IMG/VR virus record: IMGVR_UViG_3300025102_000072
Span: 1-43,269 of that record
DNA from: a virus
Length of the DNA stretch: 43,269 nt
Strand: one strand, 5' to 3'
The stretch's first letter is position 1, and each line of letters begins with the position of its first letter. Shown in pieces: positions 6,661 to 14,356 of this stretch. The translations under genes and the position numbers were made by a program. The notes beneath the pieces are model-generated. The model did no database searches and had not been told where the DNA came from. It was given only the letters and a program-made list of their open reading frames with translations.

Positions 6661-7374
6661 TTAGTCTAAGGAATGGTATAAATCTACAGTTTTTTGCTTA
6701 TCGCATAGCCAGAAAACCAATAAGTATCTGTCTCCACTTTCTACTGGTAGGCCTTTATGTAGATTATTAAAGCTAGGAAACATGAGCGCATGTCCTGTAG
6801 GTAAAGGCGGGACCTCGCCGTAATTATGAAATGCAGTGCCACCACCTTCATACTTACCAGTATTCAATGGGACTACCACAGATATATCTGCTGATTCATC
6901 GTGATGCCAGGCACCTTGTTTTTTATCTTTAAGATTATAGTTTGCTATTTGTATAGATGCAGGGTCTCTACAATCTCTTTGCCATATTGCATTAAAGATA
7001 GGATTTAAAACAGATTGAACTACAAACCACATGGTCCTATATAGTTCAGGTACTTGTTCTTTTAAAACAATTTCTGGTATTTGTCTTAAAGTGTCCTCAT
7101 CATCATTGCCAGCAAACTTTATTTCTTTTTTCATTTGTTCTATTTCTCTTAACAACATCGTACAGAAATGTCTGCGAAACAAAGGTACTTTATAAATATC
7201 TGGATATATTTTTTTTACTATATCGTGCGCTGGTGTTTGTTCCATATCTTTCAAACCCATAGCTGCTTTGTATTTAACTATATGCGGCAAGGTATCTTGA
7301 ACCGCTTGATAAGTTGTATGGTTAATCATCCAATGTGATTGCATACTTAATAGATAGTTTTTCAGTTTATACAT
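6661..7374 (-). CDS. 2OG-Fe(II) oxygenase, prolyl-4-hydroxylase-like
   Basis: A 237-residue protein whose C-terminal half carries the classic 2OG/iron oxygenase signature: H157 and D159 of the HxD motif in WHHDESADIS, followed by GGGTAF (177-182), the distal H206 in NNLHKG and R216 in GDRYLLVFW. The N-terminal 130 residues are helical and unassigned. It is a different family branch from the two other oxygenase-like proteins in this window. It would hydroxylate an unknown protein, nucleic acid or small molecule. It is transcribed alone, away from the ribbon-helix-helix gene; a TTGGAC-N17-TTTATA promoter candidate lies in the divergent gap. Confidence 0.8.
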   Translation of the reverse strand: MYKLKNYLLSMQSHWMINHTTYQAVQDTLPHIVKYKAAMGLKDMEQTPAHDIVKKIYPDIYKVPLFRRHFCTMLLREIEQMKKEIKFAGNDDEDTLRQIPEIVLKEQVPELYRTMWFVVQSVLNPIFNAIWQRDCRDPASIQIANYNLKDKKQGAWHHDESADISVVVPLNTGKYEGGGTAFHNYGEVPPLPTGHALMFPSFNNLHKGLPVESGDRYLLVFWLCDKQKTVDLYHSLD

Positions 7375-7405
7375 AAAAATAGTATATCAGATAAATATAA
7401 ATAAT

Positions 7406-7448
7406 TAGTTGTATATTTGTCCAAATTTTTATAGAATATACCAAACTA
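7406..7448. promoter_or_regulatory. Inverted repeat in divergent gap; candidate operator
   Basis: TAGTT-GTATATT (7406-7417) is repeated in inverted form as AATATAC-CA-AACTA (7435-7448): a 7-bp exact arm, a two-base bulge and a further 5-bp exact arm. It overlaps the candidate promoter of the oxygenase on the minus strand (TTGGAC at about 7418-7423) and lies 30 bases before the ribbon-helix-helix gene. Dimeric regulators of that family bind such sites next to their own genes, so autoregulation is a reasonable inference. Confidence 0.4.
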
Positions 7449-7475
7449 AAAATATATTTATTATATGGAACCAAT

Positions 7476-7649
7476 ATGAATGAAGGCAAAGAGATAAGAA
7501 AAAGTTTAGCAGTAGACCCAGCTACATACAATTTATTGGATGAAATATGTCAAATGGAACACCGTTCTAAAATTGACCAACTGAAAGTTTTAATCCAAAA
7601 AGAACATAAAAGATTAGCTACGGCCAATGCAGATGAAGCAGTTGTTTAA
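7476..7649 (+). CDS. Ribbon-helix-helix (CopG/Arc-like) regulator
   Basis: A 57-residue protein with the ribbon-helix-helix pattern: a short beta-strand IRKSLAVD (7-14), helix 1 PATYNLLDEICQMEH (15-29), the turn RSK, and helix 2 IDQLKVLIQKEHKRL (33-47), then a short tail. Such proteins dimerise and insert the paired strand into the major groove. It faces the oxygenase gene across a short gap with an inverted repeat and is followed closely by a second small plus-strand gene. The ATG at 7476 has only a weak GGA upstream. Likely a transcription repressor; its targets are inferred. Confidence 0.65.
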   Translation: MNEGKEIRKSLAVDPATYNLLDEICQMEHRSKIDQLKVLIQKEHKRLATANADEAVV

Positions 7650-7656
7650 AAATATT

Positions 7657-7881
7657 ATGTCAAAAAATAATAAGCCAATACCACAATCCTACAAACCTGT
7701 TATGGAAGCACAAGAAGTTATTGATGTGTTTAGTAGATTAACCATGCACCAGCAAGCAGCTCTAATACGCCTTATATCAAGAAACTTAGAATTTGATATA
7801 AACGGGGAAACCGTTATGGGTTATGAACTAGATTACGAAGTGGTTGGTGCCGTTATCAAAGCTTTCAATTCTTTAGACTAA
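7657..7881 (+). CDS. Hypothetical small helical protein
   Basis: A 74-residue protein if started at the ATG at 7657; an ATG at 7627 would add ten residues but lies inside the upstream gene. Neither has a clear ribosome site. The central part (EAQEVIDVFSRLTMHQQAAL) is helical and the protein is close to neutral. It follows the ribbon-helix-helix gene by seven bases and its end overlaps the minus-strand virion gene by nine bases, so the two transcripts converge with no room for a terminator. No family recognised. Confidence 0.55.
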   Translation: MSKNNKPIPQSYKPVMEAQEVIDVFSRLTMHQQAALIRLISRNLEFDINGETVMGYELDYEVVGAVIKAFNSLD

Positions 7882-10227
7882 AGAACCTAAACCGCCAACT
7901 CGGCGCATTGCAATCTCTCTATCTTTCTCGTCTGGCAATATAGTCGGAGATAACATTTGTGGTGGACTTAAATCTGTTGGCGCACTTGGAGCTGGTATAT
8001 TCATAGCTCCGCTGTCAGGTGATATATTTTCAATTTCTTGTAAATACTGGTCAAAGTCTGTAGGTTCTTGATTTCTAACATCTTCGCTTTGAAACTCTTG
8101 AACCGGCTCCTCTGTAATACTTTGATAGCCTTCAACAACGCCTCTTAGACCAGTCTGACCTGCAATAAAATCATTGGTGGAGAAAAATCTATAAACCTCA
8201 TCCAACGTATTTCCTGCATCTGGGTCTGTAAGCAATATATCTGTAAGAACTTCTTGATACTTGTATTGTTGTTCTTTTGATATTCTATTAATCATATCAT
8301 CACCAAGCCTACCGCTTACTATTTTTCCTGGAGTGTTTAAAATAATTTGTCCTAATTGTACCGCTTTGATATTGTTGCTTTTAGCTTCATTTAACATTTT
8401 GCCTGCCATTTCTGTCAATGGCTGCGTTTGCGAACCACCAGGTGATATGCTAAAGGCCATTCCCATAAGCTCATTCATTTTGTAAAAGTTTTTAAACTCC
8501 TCTGGCTCTAACATAACTTGTAACATTTTTCTGTTTTTTTCTTGCATAAAAAACTTTTGCAGTTGTGGCATGCCTTTTTGTAAATCTTGGGCCCTGTAAT
8601 ACCTATCGTAGACATCAATCATGTATTGTTTTTTAATATCTTTAAACAACTCTGGGTCTGCTGTTTGCAATATTCTTTTAGAGTTTTGCAATGACTTTAC
8701 AGAAACATTTGGGTTAAACAGCTCTTTCATTGCTTTGGCTGTGTCTTTATCTGTCATAATTTTGCCGAATCTACCAATAGCACTTTTTTCGACAAGCTGT
8801 AATGCAGGTTTGTTTGGGTCATAAACTCTTCTTGCTAACGCATAATCTGGGTGCGCTTCATCCATTAAAGCAGTCATGTTATCCATGATGCCGTAAAGTT
8901 GTCCTGCGTCGCCAGTGCCTTTACCTTGCAACTTAAAAGCAAGTGCTTTCATTTCGCTAGTACGTCTAGCATCTAACTCCATTAAATCAGTTACAAGAGT
9001 TCCATCTTCTTTATAGAATATTTTTTTAAACTTTTCTAAATTTTTAACTGTGCTTGGAGAAGGCTCAATAACTCTTATAAGATTGCCAGAACCATCCAAT
9101 ACCTCGCCGGCAATTTTGCTATCAATTAAATCTATAACACCCTGAATACCGCCAACTTCGATACCGTCTGGTGTATTTTTTAATGAATTGTAAACTTGAG
9201 TAGCTCTTGCTTTTCTTCTTCTTGTAAGCTCCTCCATAACTTTCTCACTTGTGTCAACAATTCTTTGGTTTACATCACCAACTCTTCCTGTCTGTGAGCC
9301 AATAGAATCTGCAAAAACGTTTATAGCCTCAGCTACTTGTGATGCTTGACTATCATAAAACTCCATAATCGCTCTGTTATCAGGCTGTTGGCTTAAATAA
9401 TATTGTATGTTTGCTGCTCTTTTATTTATATTTTTTGCTTGCGCTGGTGTTAAATCAAAACCAAACTTTTTTGCTTCTCGCATAACTGTGTCTGCATCTT
9501 TTCTTAAATTCAATAAATATGTTAAAGTATCTGGGTCTTTGCGAAACAGGTTTATCACGCTCCCTGTACCAACACTACCTTGCCCAAAGGGTATCAATGA
9601 AAACGAAGAAGAAATCATTAGGTCTCTTGATGCGGCCGCTATTTCTTCTGCGGGCAAACTATAAAACTGGTTAATAGCAATTTCTCTAGCTGTTCTTGGA
9701 ACAGCTCCAGCAGCTACGTTACCGCTAAATCCACCGATAGCAGTGGTGCCCAATAAATAAGCTCCAGCAGCATAAGGATTTTTTTGAGCTCCTTTTGCAA
9801 GAGGGTTTGCACCAGTCGCCAAATCTACTAAACCTTTTTTAAAACCAAATCTAGCTCCTGCCATACCACCACCAACATCTGCTGCAAAAGTTGCTGCGGG
9901 CGCTAAGTTAGGTACTATCTTATCTGCAAAAAAACCAACCGATTCGTTGTTTGGAAACTCTCTCGTATATTTTTTACCACCAAATTCTTTTTCACCGCGT
10001 GAATCTTCGTAGTAAAGTTCTCCATCTATATTGACATATTTTTCTGAACCGCGTGGGTCATTAGGAAAACGCTCTGATGCTAAAAAGTCAATCCTAACAT
10101 CATCATCAAAAAACAAATATGATTTTGCTTTTCGCATAGTGTAATTGTCTTGTTCTTGTTCATACTGTAATCCAACTTTGTTAATATTATCTATGTCTGT
10201 AAGATAGTCGTTGTAATCTTTGCTCAT
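7873..10227 (-). CDS. Large putative internal virion/ejection protein
   Basis: A 784-residue protein. The N terminus is charged and aromatic; about residues 95-180 form a Gly/Ala-rich hydrophobic stretch (IVPNLAPAATFAADVGGGM and following) that could cross or disturb membranes; the rest is largely helical with long charged helices; the last ~70 residues are Pro/Asp-rich and flexible. Its place as the last gene of the block containing connector and tail genes, together with three other very large proteins, resembles the ejection-protein set of short-tailed phages. No enzymatic motif is visible. It overlaps the upstream gene by ATGA. Confidence 0.55.
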   Translation of the reverse strand: MSKDYNDYLTDIDNINKVGLQYEQEQDNYTMRKAKSYLFFDDDVRIDFLASERFPNDPRGSEKYVNIDGELYYEDSRGEKEFGGKKYTREFPNNESVGFFADKIVPNLAPAATFAADVGGGMAGARFGFKKGLVDLATGANPLAKGAQKNPYAAGAYLLGTTAIGGFSGNVAAGAVPRTAREIAINQFYSLPAEEIAAASRDLMISSSFSLIPFGQGSVGTGSVINLFRKDPDTLTYLLNLRKDADTVMREAKKFGFDLTPAQAKNINKRAANIQYYLSQQPDNRAIMEFYDSQASQVAEAINVFADSIGSQTGRVGDVNQRIVDTSEKVMEELTRRRKARATQVYNSLKNTPDGIEVGGIQGVIDLIDSKIAGEVLDGSGNLIRVIEPSPSTVKNLEKFKKIFYKEDGTLVTDLMELDARRTSEMKALAFKLQGKGTGDAGQLYGIMDNMTALMDEAHPDYALARRVYDPNKPALQLVEKSAIGRFGKIMTDKDTAKAMKELFNPNVSVKSLQNSKRILQTADPELFKDIKKQYMIDVYDRYYRAQDLQKGMPQLQKFFMQEKNRKMLQVMLEPEEFKNFYKMNELMGMAFSISPGGSQTQPLTEMAGKMLNEAKSNNIKAVQLGQIILNTPGKIVSGRLGDDMINRISKEQQYKYQEVLTDILLTDPDAGNTLDEVYRFFSTNDFIAGQTGLRGVVEGYQSITEEPVQEFQSEDVRNQEPTDFDQYLQEIENISPDSGAMNIPAPSAPTDLSPPQMLSPTILPDEKDREIAMRRVGGLGSLV

Positions 10228-11669
10228 GATGTAGCATCTTTTATTTTTTGATTAATTATTGCAATTAATTCTGCTTTTTTGTCATCAGGTAAGTTTGCAT
10301 CATTTTCTATTTCTTGTATTTTTCTTTCGAATACAGCCACTATCGGTGGTTTACCTGTTGTATAAGTAGACTTTAAGTTGTTGCCTTTTTCTTGTCCTTC
10401 ACGATAAGATTTACGCCACTTATCTGTATTAAAGTCCTCTGGTGTCTCATATCTATTTCCTGCTGCATCGGTATAATCTCCCTTAGCTATTGCTTCTAAT
10501 TCATCAAACTCTTCATCACTAAAAAGTAAGTTTTTGTCATACCAATCGCCTTCAAACTTTGCTAGCTCTCTATTTACTTTGCTTGCTGTAATTTCACCCT
10601 TCAACTCTTTATCCTCAAGCTCATCAGCCTTTGCTGTGTAAGCATTAAAAAAATCTACGTCTCTTTGCGCCACTCTTTTTAAATACTCGACCTGTTTTAT
10701 AAAACCATTATAGTTTGAGCCAAGTCCAGGTGAAGCTCTTTCAAACATTTCCATTTCTTTATTAGATATAGCACCCTTTGTTCTACTAACAATATCCATA
10801 GTAAAGCCGAGAGATATTTGACTTAAAAGTATTTGGTCACCTATAACATCTGATTCGTTTTGACTATTTATTCCAAGTCCATCCATAATTTGCCTTGGAA
10901 ACAAAGTAAATTTTGCTACAGTACCAAAATTTTGTGGGCCTAATCTATTTGCAATAGCCTCTGCCTCATTTAAGTTTGCAACAGAACTAACACCAGCTCT
11001 ATATTTTTCTAATACTTCGCTCATTGCTTCTTGCTGTGCCTTTATTGCTACTTCATCCCTTTTAGTATACTGGGGTCCTGTGTTTACAGATATTTTTGAG
11101 CCAGAACCTCTTTCAAAATATCCATCTGCTAGTAAAGCATTTATAGCCGCATCATTAGCATAATTATCTCTAATAGTTTTTGTTTCAATCTTTCCATCTG
11201 GCAGCTCTTTTTGAAACGTTAATAAATCGCCACGTTTGTTTCTGTTTTTTGCAACTTCGGTTTCATATTCACGCAAAAAATCTAACGCTTTTTCTTCACT
11301 TTGCATAGCCATCTGTGCGGCTTGAAAACCAATTTGTTGTCGCATTTTTGCATCCTCTTCTTTTGCAGCGCGCAATCTATCAGACACTCTTGTAAAACCA
11401 GCTCCAAGACCTGTGTAAGCCGAACCTACACCTGTGTTTGGTGTAGACAACAAACCTGCACCTAATTCAGATGCAACTTCATATATGTTCATTTTTTTTC
11501 TAGGTGGAGTTACCTGTGAAAGTCTGTCGTAGTATTTTTGATAGCTTTCTTCGTAGGTTGGCGTGTCTCTAAGTTGTTGAGATAAAGTATTCATAGTGCT
11601 AGTGCTTGCAGCACCGCCCCCATTAAATATATCTATCTGTTCTGGTATTTGAGCTCTTGATATTGCCAT
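10224..11669 (-). CDS. Putative internal virion protein
   Basis: A 481-residue, mainly helical protein with a Gly/Ala-rich segment at about 66-95 and long charged helices. Residues 275-309 (VIGDQ, 19 residues, then KGAISNKEMEMF) match a segment with identical spacing in the neighbouring 697-residue protein (57-91), so the two share a small domain. The C-terminal third is acidic and ends with a helix. Position among other large proteins of the virion block points to an internal or ejection protein; nothing enzymatic is visible. Confidence 0.55.
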   Translation of the reverse strand: MAISRAQIPEQIDIFNGGGAASTSTMNTLSQQLRDTPTYEESYQKYYDRLSQVTPPRKKMNIYEVASELGAGLLSTPNTGVGSAYTGLGAGFTRVSDRLRAAKEEDAKMRQQIGFQAAQMAMQSEEKALDFLREYETEVAKNRNKRGDLLTFQKELPDGKIETKTIRDNYANDAAINALLADGYFERGSGSKISVNTGPQYTKRDEVAIKAQQEAMSEVLEKYRAGVSSVANLNEAEAIANRLGPQNFGTVAKFTLFPRQIMDGLGINSQNESDVIGDQILLSQISLGFTMDIVSRTKGAISNKEMEMFERASPGLGSNYNGFIKQVEYLKRVAQRDVDFFNAYTAKADELEDKELKGEITASKVNRELAKFEGDWYDKNLLFSDEEFDELEAIAKGDYTDAAGNRYETPEDFNTDKWRKSYREGQEKGNNLKSTYTTGKPPIVAVFERKIQEIENDANLPDDKKAELIAIINQKIKDATS

Positions 11670-11671
11670 GA

Positions 11672-14356
11672 TTAGTTTTTACCACCGTAAAGTTGTCCTA
11701 GAGCACCAAAGGCTGATAACCCTACACCCATGCCAGCTTGAACCGGACTAGGCGCTGGAACAAACGATGTATCTGTTTGGAACTGTCCAGCTGGAGCCAT
11801 GCTTACAAATGGTTGTAATGCTTGATACTGTAACAACGGTGTCATTTGTCTTTGTTGTAAGTTTCTACGTTGTGCATCTAACATTTGCTGGGTTTGTCCT
11901 TGTTGTTGTGCGCCCATGCCATAAAGTGCAGCTATGTCAGATGCGGATGCGCCTGCTGCTTGCGCTCCTAGGCCTTGTAAACTGCTTCCAAGACCAAATT
12001 GCCCACTATATCTTTGTTGTCCTATGTTTTGTTCTGTTTGACCTAAGCCACTTAAAGCACCAGCTAAAGCTTGTTGTCCTGTAAATCCTTGGCCAGCTAA
12101 TCCAGCTAAACCACTGCTTGCAGCTCTTTCTGCTGCTTTTTGTCTAGCAAACTCACCTAAACCAGTTTGTTGTGCCTGTCTAAAGCCTTGAGAGCGAATA
12201 CCTCCTATTGCCTCAGCCAAACCTCTACCGATAGCTCTTTGACGCTCAGAAGCGCCGAGACGAGCTCTGGAACCAAAAGCAGACTCACCACCTCTTGCAA
12301 TGTCACCAGCTCTTGCTCCTATATCTGACTTTGCTCCTTGTTCCATAATGTCAGAAATAGTTTGCTGTACTACTCTGTCTTCGTATGGGTCATAAAATCT
12401 TTCAGTCATGCTAGGGTCATAACCACCCACAGTTCCACGTAAAATATCGGCCGACTCACCTAGTCCTTGACGTAACGAGCCTAGACCGCCTCTAGTGGCC
12501 GCTAACGAGCCTATTGCAGCTGTACGACCTCTTTGTAAGCCTTCTTCTAAAGCTTGAGTACCAGCGCCATAAGCGTCTGCTGCTGTTCCTAGGTATGGGT
12601 CTTGTTGTCCTACTGATTGTCTTTGCATTTGCATTGCTGCAAGCTGGTCAGGACTAAATCCTGCTACTTGTTCATCTATAACTATAGGATTGCCTTGGTC
12701 ATCGTAAAAAGTTTTTTCAGCAGCTCTCATAGCACCAGGTATAAAACCGCCTTGTCCATCAAGACCAAATAATAATTGTTGTGTAATTGGGTCTAACGTA
12801 GTTTGTCTTTGTGTTACTGATGCAGCAAAAGGATTATTTACCGCTTGTCCTGCGTTTGTAGTAGTAGTTGTAGCAGCTGGCTCTACAGGAGGTTCTACCA
12901 CAACAGGGTCGTCAGTGGTGGTAGGCTCTACTACTGGAGCTGGAGCTGGTTGATTAGCCGCAACAGTTGTAGATGCTGGTGGAGTTACTGGCTCTGGTGG
13001 TGTAACTGGAGCAGGGGTTGTAACTGGCTCTGGTGTTACATTTGGTTCTCCAAGTGGCTCTTGAACAGTAGGTGGTGGAATAGGAGTATCTCCTAATATT
13101 GAAGAAAGTGGTGGTTGATTTCTAAGTTCTGCTGCTTCTGGTTCTCCACTTGGAACTTCTATTCTATCGCCATCTGGACCATAGGCATACACAAAACCTG
13201 GTCTTGCAGCAACCATTGTTCGTATGTTTCCGCTTGTATCTTGAAAAGAATAACCCTCTGGTAAGTTTACGGGGTCAAACATTTTACCAGTTCCATATCT
13301 TTCTTCTGGAAGAGGAGGTGGTTGTATAGAGTCTAATGGCGGTAGTATATTAGTTCTGTTCACAGGACTAAACGTTCTATTGTCTGTAAACCCACCACCT
13401 GGCCCACCTATTGACATAAAATCATCACGTCTTAAATCTGGTCCAGCATCTATAACAGGTGTATAAGGTTGACCTGTTTCTGGATTTATTGCCTGTCTTG
13501 TGTCTGTAAATCCGCCACCAGGACCACCTATTGACATGAAATCATCACGCTTGGGTGGTAAAGGCATTTTTTCTAATGGTTGTGGTACTTGTGGTATTGG
13601 TTGTGGCACAGCACTTATGACTCCAGGGGCATCTGTTGTTATAAGTCTGCCTCTATCTGTTGGTGTTATTCCAGAACCTGCTGTTACTTGTGCTAATGGT
13701 GGGCCATCGGGTGTTATTATTTTAGGCATAGAGAGGTCTGCTAAAGAAGGCATCGGAACAGGTCCACCTACGACTCTATTAGCTGGGTCAATAGGCTCAT
13801 CTGTAGTAAATATAGGTTGAACTGGTGACGGTAATTTAGCTCGCTTGTCGTCTGCAATTTTAGCTATTAATTTTTTTGTGGCATCTCTAAAACTGCCACC
13901 TGCTCTCATTCTGTCAGAATCTTCTTGAGAAAGGGTAGTTCCCATAAATGTAATAGGTCCTGTATTTACAGGTGCCATAGGTAGTTGCCCTTCTTGACCA
14001 GGAGGTATAGGTACTGGTTGTAATGGTTGATTTATGGGTTGATTTATGCCACCTATGCCACCTATTGATGGTGGTCTAATTGGCATAATCGGTTGTTTTA
14101 ACATTGGTGCACCAGGCACATTTGTTGGAGGTGGTGCTATTGTAGGAGGTAATCCATTTAATGAAGGTATTAATCTGTTTATATCACCAATAGAACGAGG
14201 TGGCACCAATGGACTTGATGGAACAATAGGCATAGGCGCAGGCATTGGCATACGTCTTATAGGTGGAAAATTTATATTTCTTATCGGTTGCCTTAAACCA
14301 CGACTGGGTGGCTTTATGTCGTTTACACCTCTGATTAAATTTTTCAAAAAACCCAT
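11672..14356 (-). CDS. Large Pro/Gln/Gly-rich virion protein
   Basis: An 894-residue protein of strongly biased composition. The first ~500 residues are Pro-rich and disordered, including many PP, PVTP and Thr runs and two copies of RDDFMSIGGPGGGFTD. The C-terminal ~390 residues are Gly/Ala/Gln-rich and helical (for example around ARAGDIARGGESAFGSRARL and a QQ-rich end). A start with AAGGA upstream and TAATG coupling to the preceding gene is clear. Long, low-complexity proteins of this kind occur in the internal-protein region of marine podovirus-like phages. It probably occupies the virion or is ejected with DNA; evidence is positional. Confidence 0.5.
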   Translation of the reverse strand: MGFLKNLIRGVNDIKPPSRGLRQPIRNINFPPIRRMPMPAPMPIVPSSPLVPPRSIGDINRLIPSLNGLPPTIAPPPTNVPGAPMLKQPIMPIRPPSIGGIGGINQPINQPLQPVPIPPGQEGQLPMAPVNTGPITFMGTTLSQEDSDRMRAGGSFRDATKKLIAKIADDKRAKLPSPVQPIFTTDEPIDPANRVVGGPVPMPSLADLSMPKIITPDGPPLAQVTAGSGITPTDRGRLITTDAPGVISAVPQPIPQVPQPLEKMPLPPKRDDFMSIGGPGGGFTDTRQAINPETGQPYTPVIDAGPDLRRDDFMSIGGPGGGFTDNRTFSPVNRTNILPPLDSIQPPPLPEERYGTGKMFDPVNLPEGYSFQDTSGNIRTMVAARPGFVYAYGPDGDRIEVPSGEPEAAELRNQPPLSSILGDTPIPPPTVQEPLGEPNVTPEPVTTPAPVTPPEPVTPPASTTVAANQPAPAPVVEPTTTDDPVVVEPPVEPAATTTTTNAGQAVNNPFAASVTQRQTTLDPITQQLLFGLDGQGGFIPGAMRAAEKTFYDDQGNPIVIDEQVAGFSPDQLAAMQMQRQSVGQQDPYLGTAADAYGAGTQALEEGLQRGRTAAIGSLAATRGGLGSLRQGLGESADILRGTVGGYDPSMTERFYDPYEDRVVQQTISDIMEQGAKSDIGARAGDIARGGESAFGSRARLGASERQRAIGRGLAEAIGGIRSQGFRQAQQTGLGEFARQKAAERAASSGLAGLAGQGFTGQQALAGALSGLGQTEQNIGQQRYSGQFGLGSSLQGLGAQAAGASASDIAALYGMGAQQQGQTQQMLDAQRRNLQQRQMTPLLQYQALQPFVSMAPAGQFQTDTSFVPAPSPVQAGMGVGLSAFGALGQLYGGKN
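13382..13549. repeat. Imperfect 48-bp direct repeat within the 894-residue gene
   Basis: Two copies, 13382-13429 and 13502-13549, exactly 120 bases apart, differ at only a few mostly synonymous positions and encode the same peptide, DDFMSIGGPGGGFTD. The silent differences indicate selection on the peptide rather than a fresh duplication. Confidence 0.6.
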
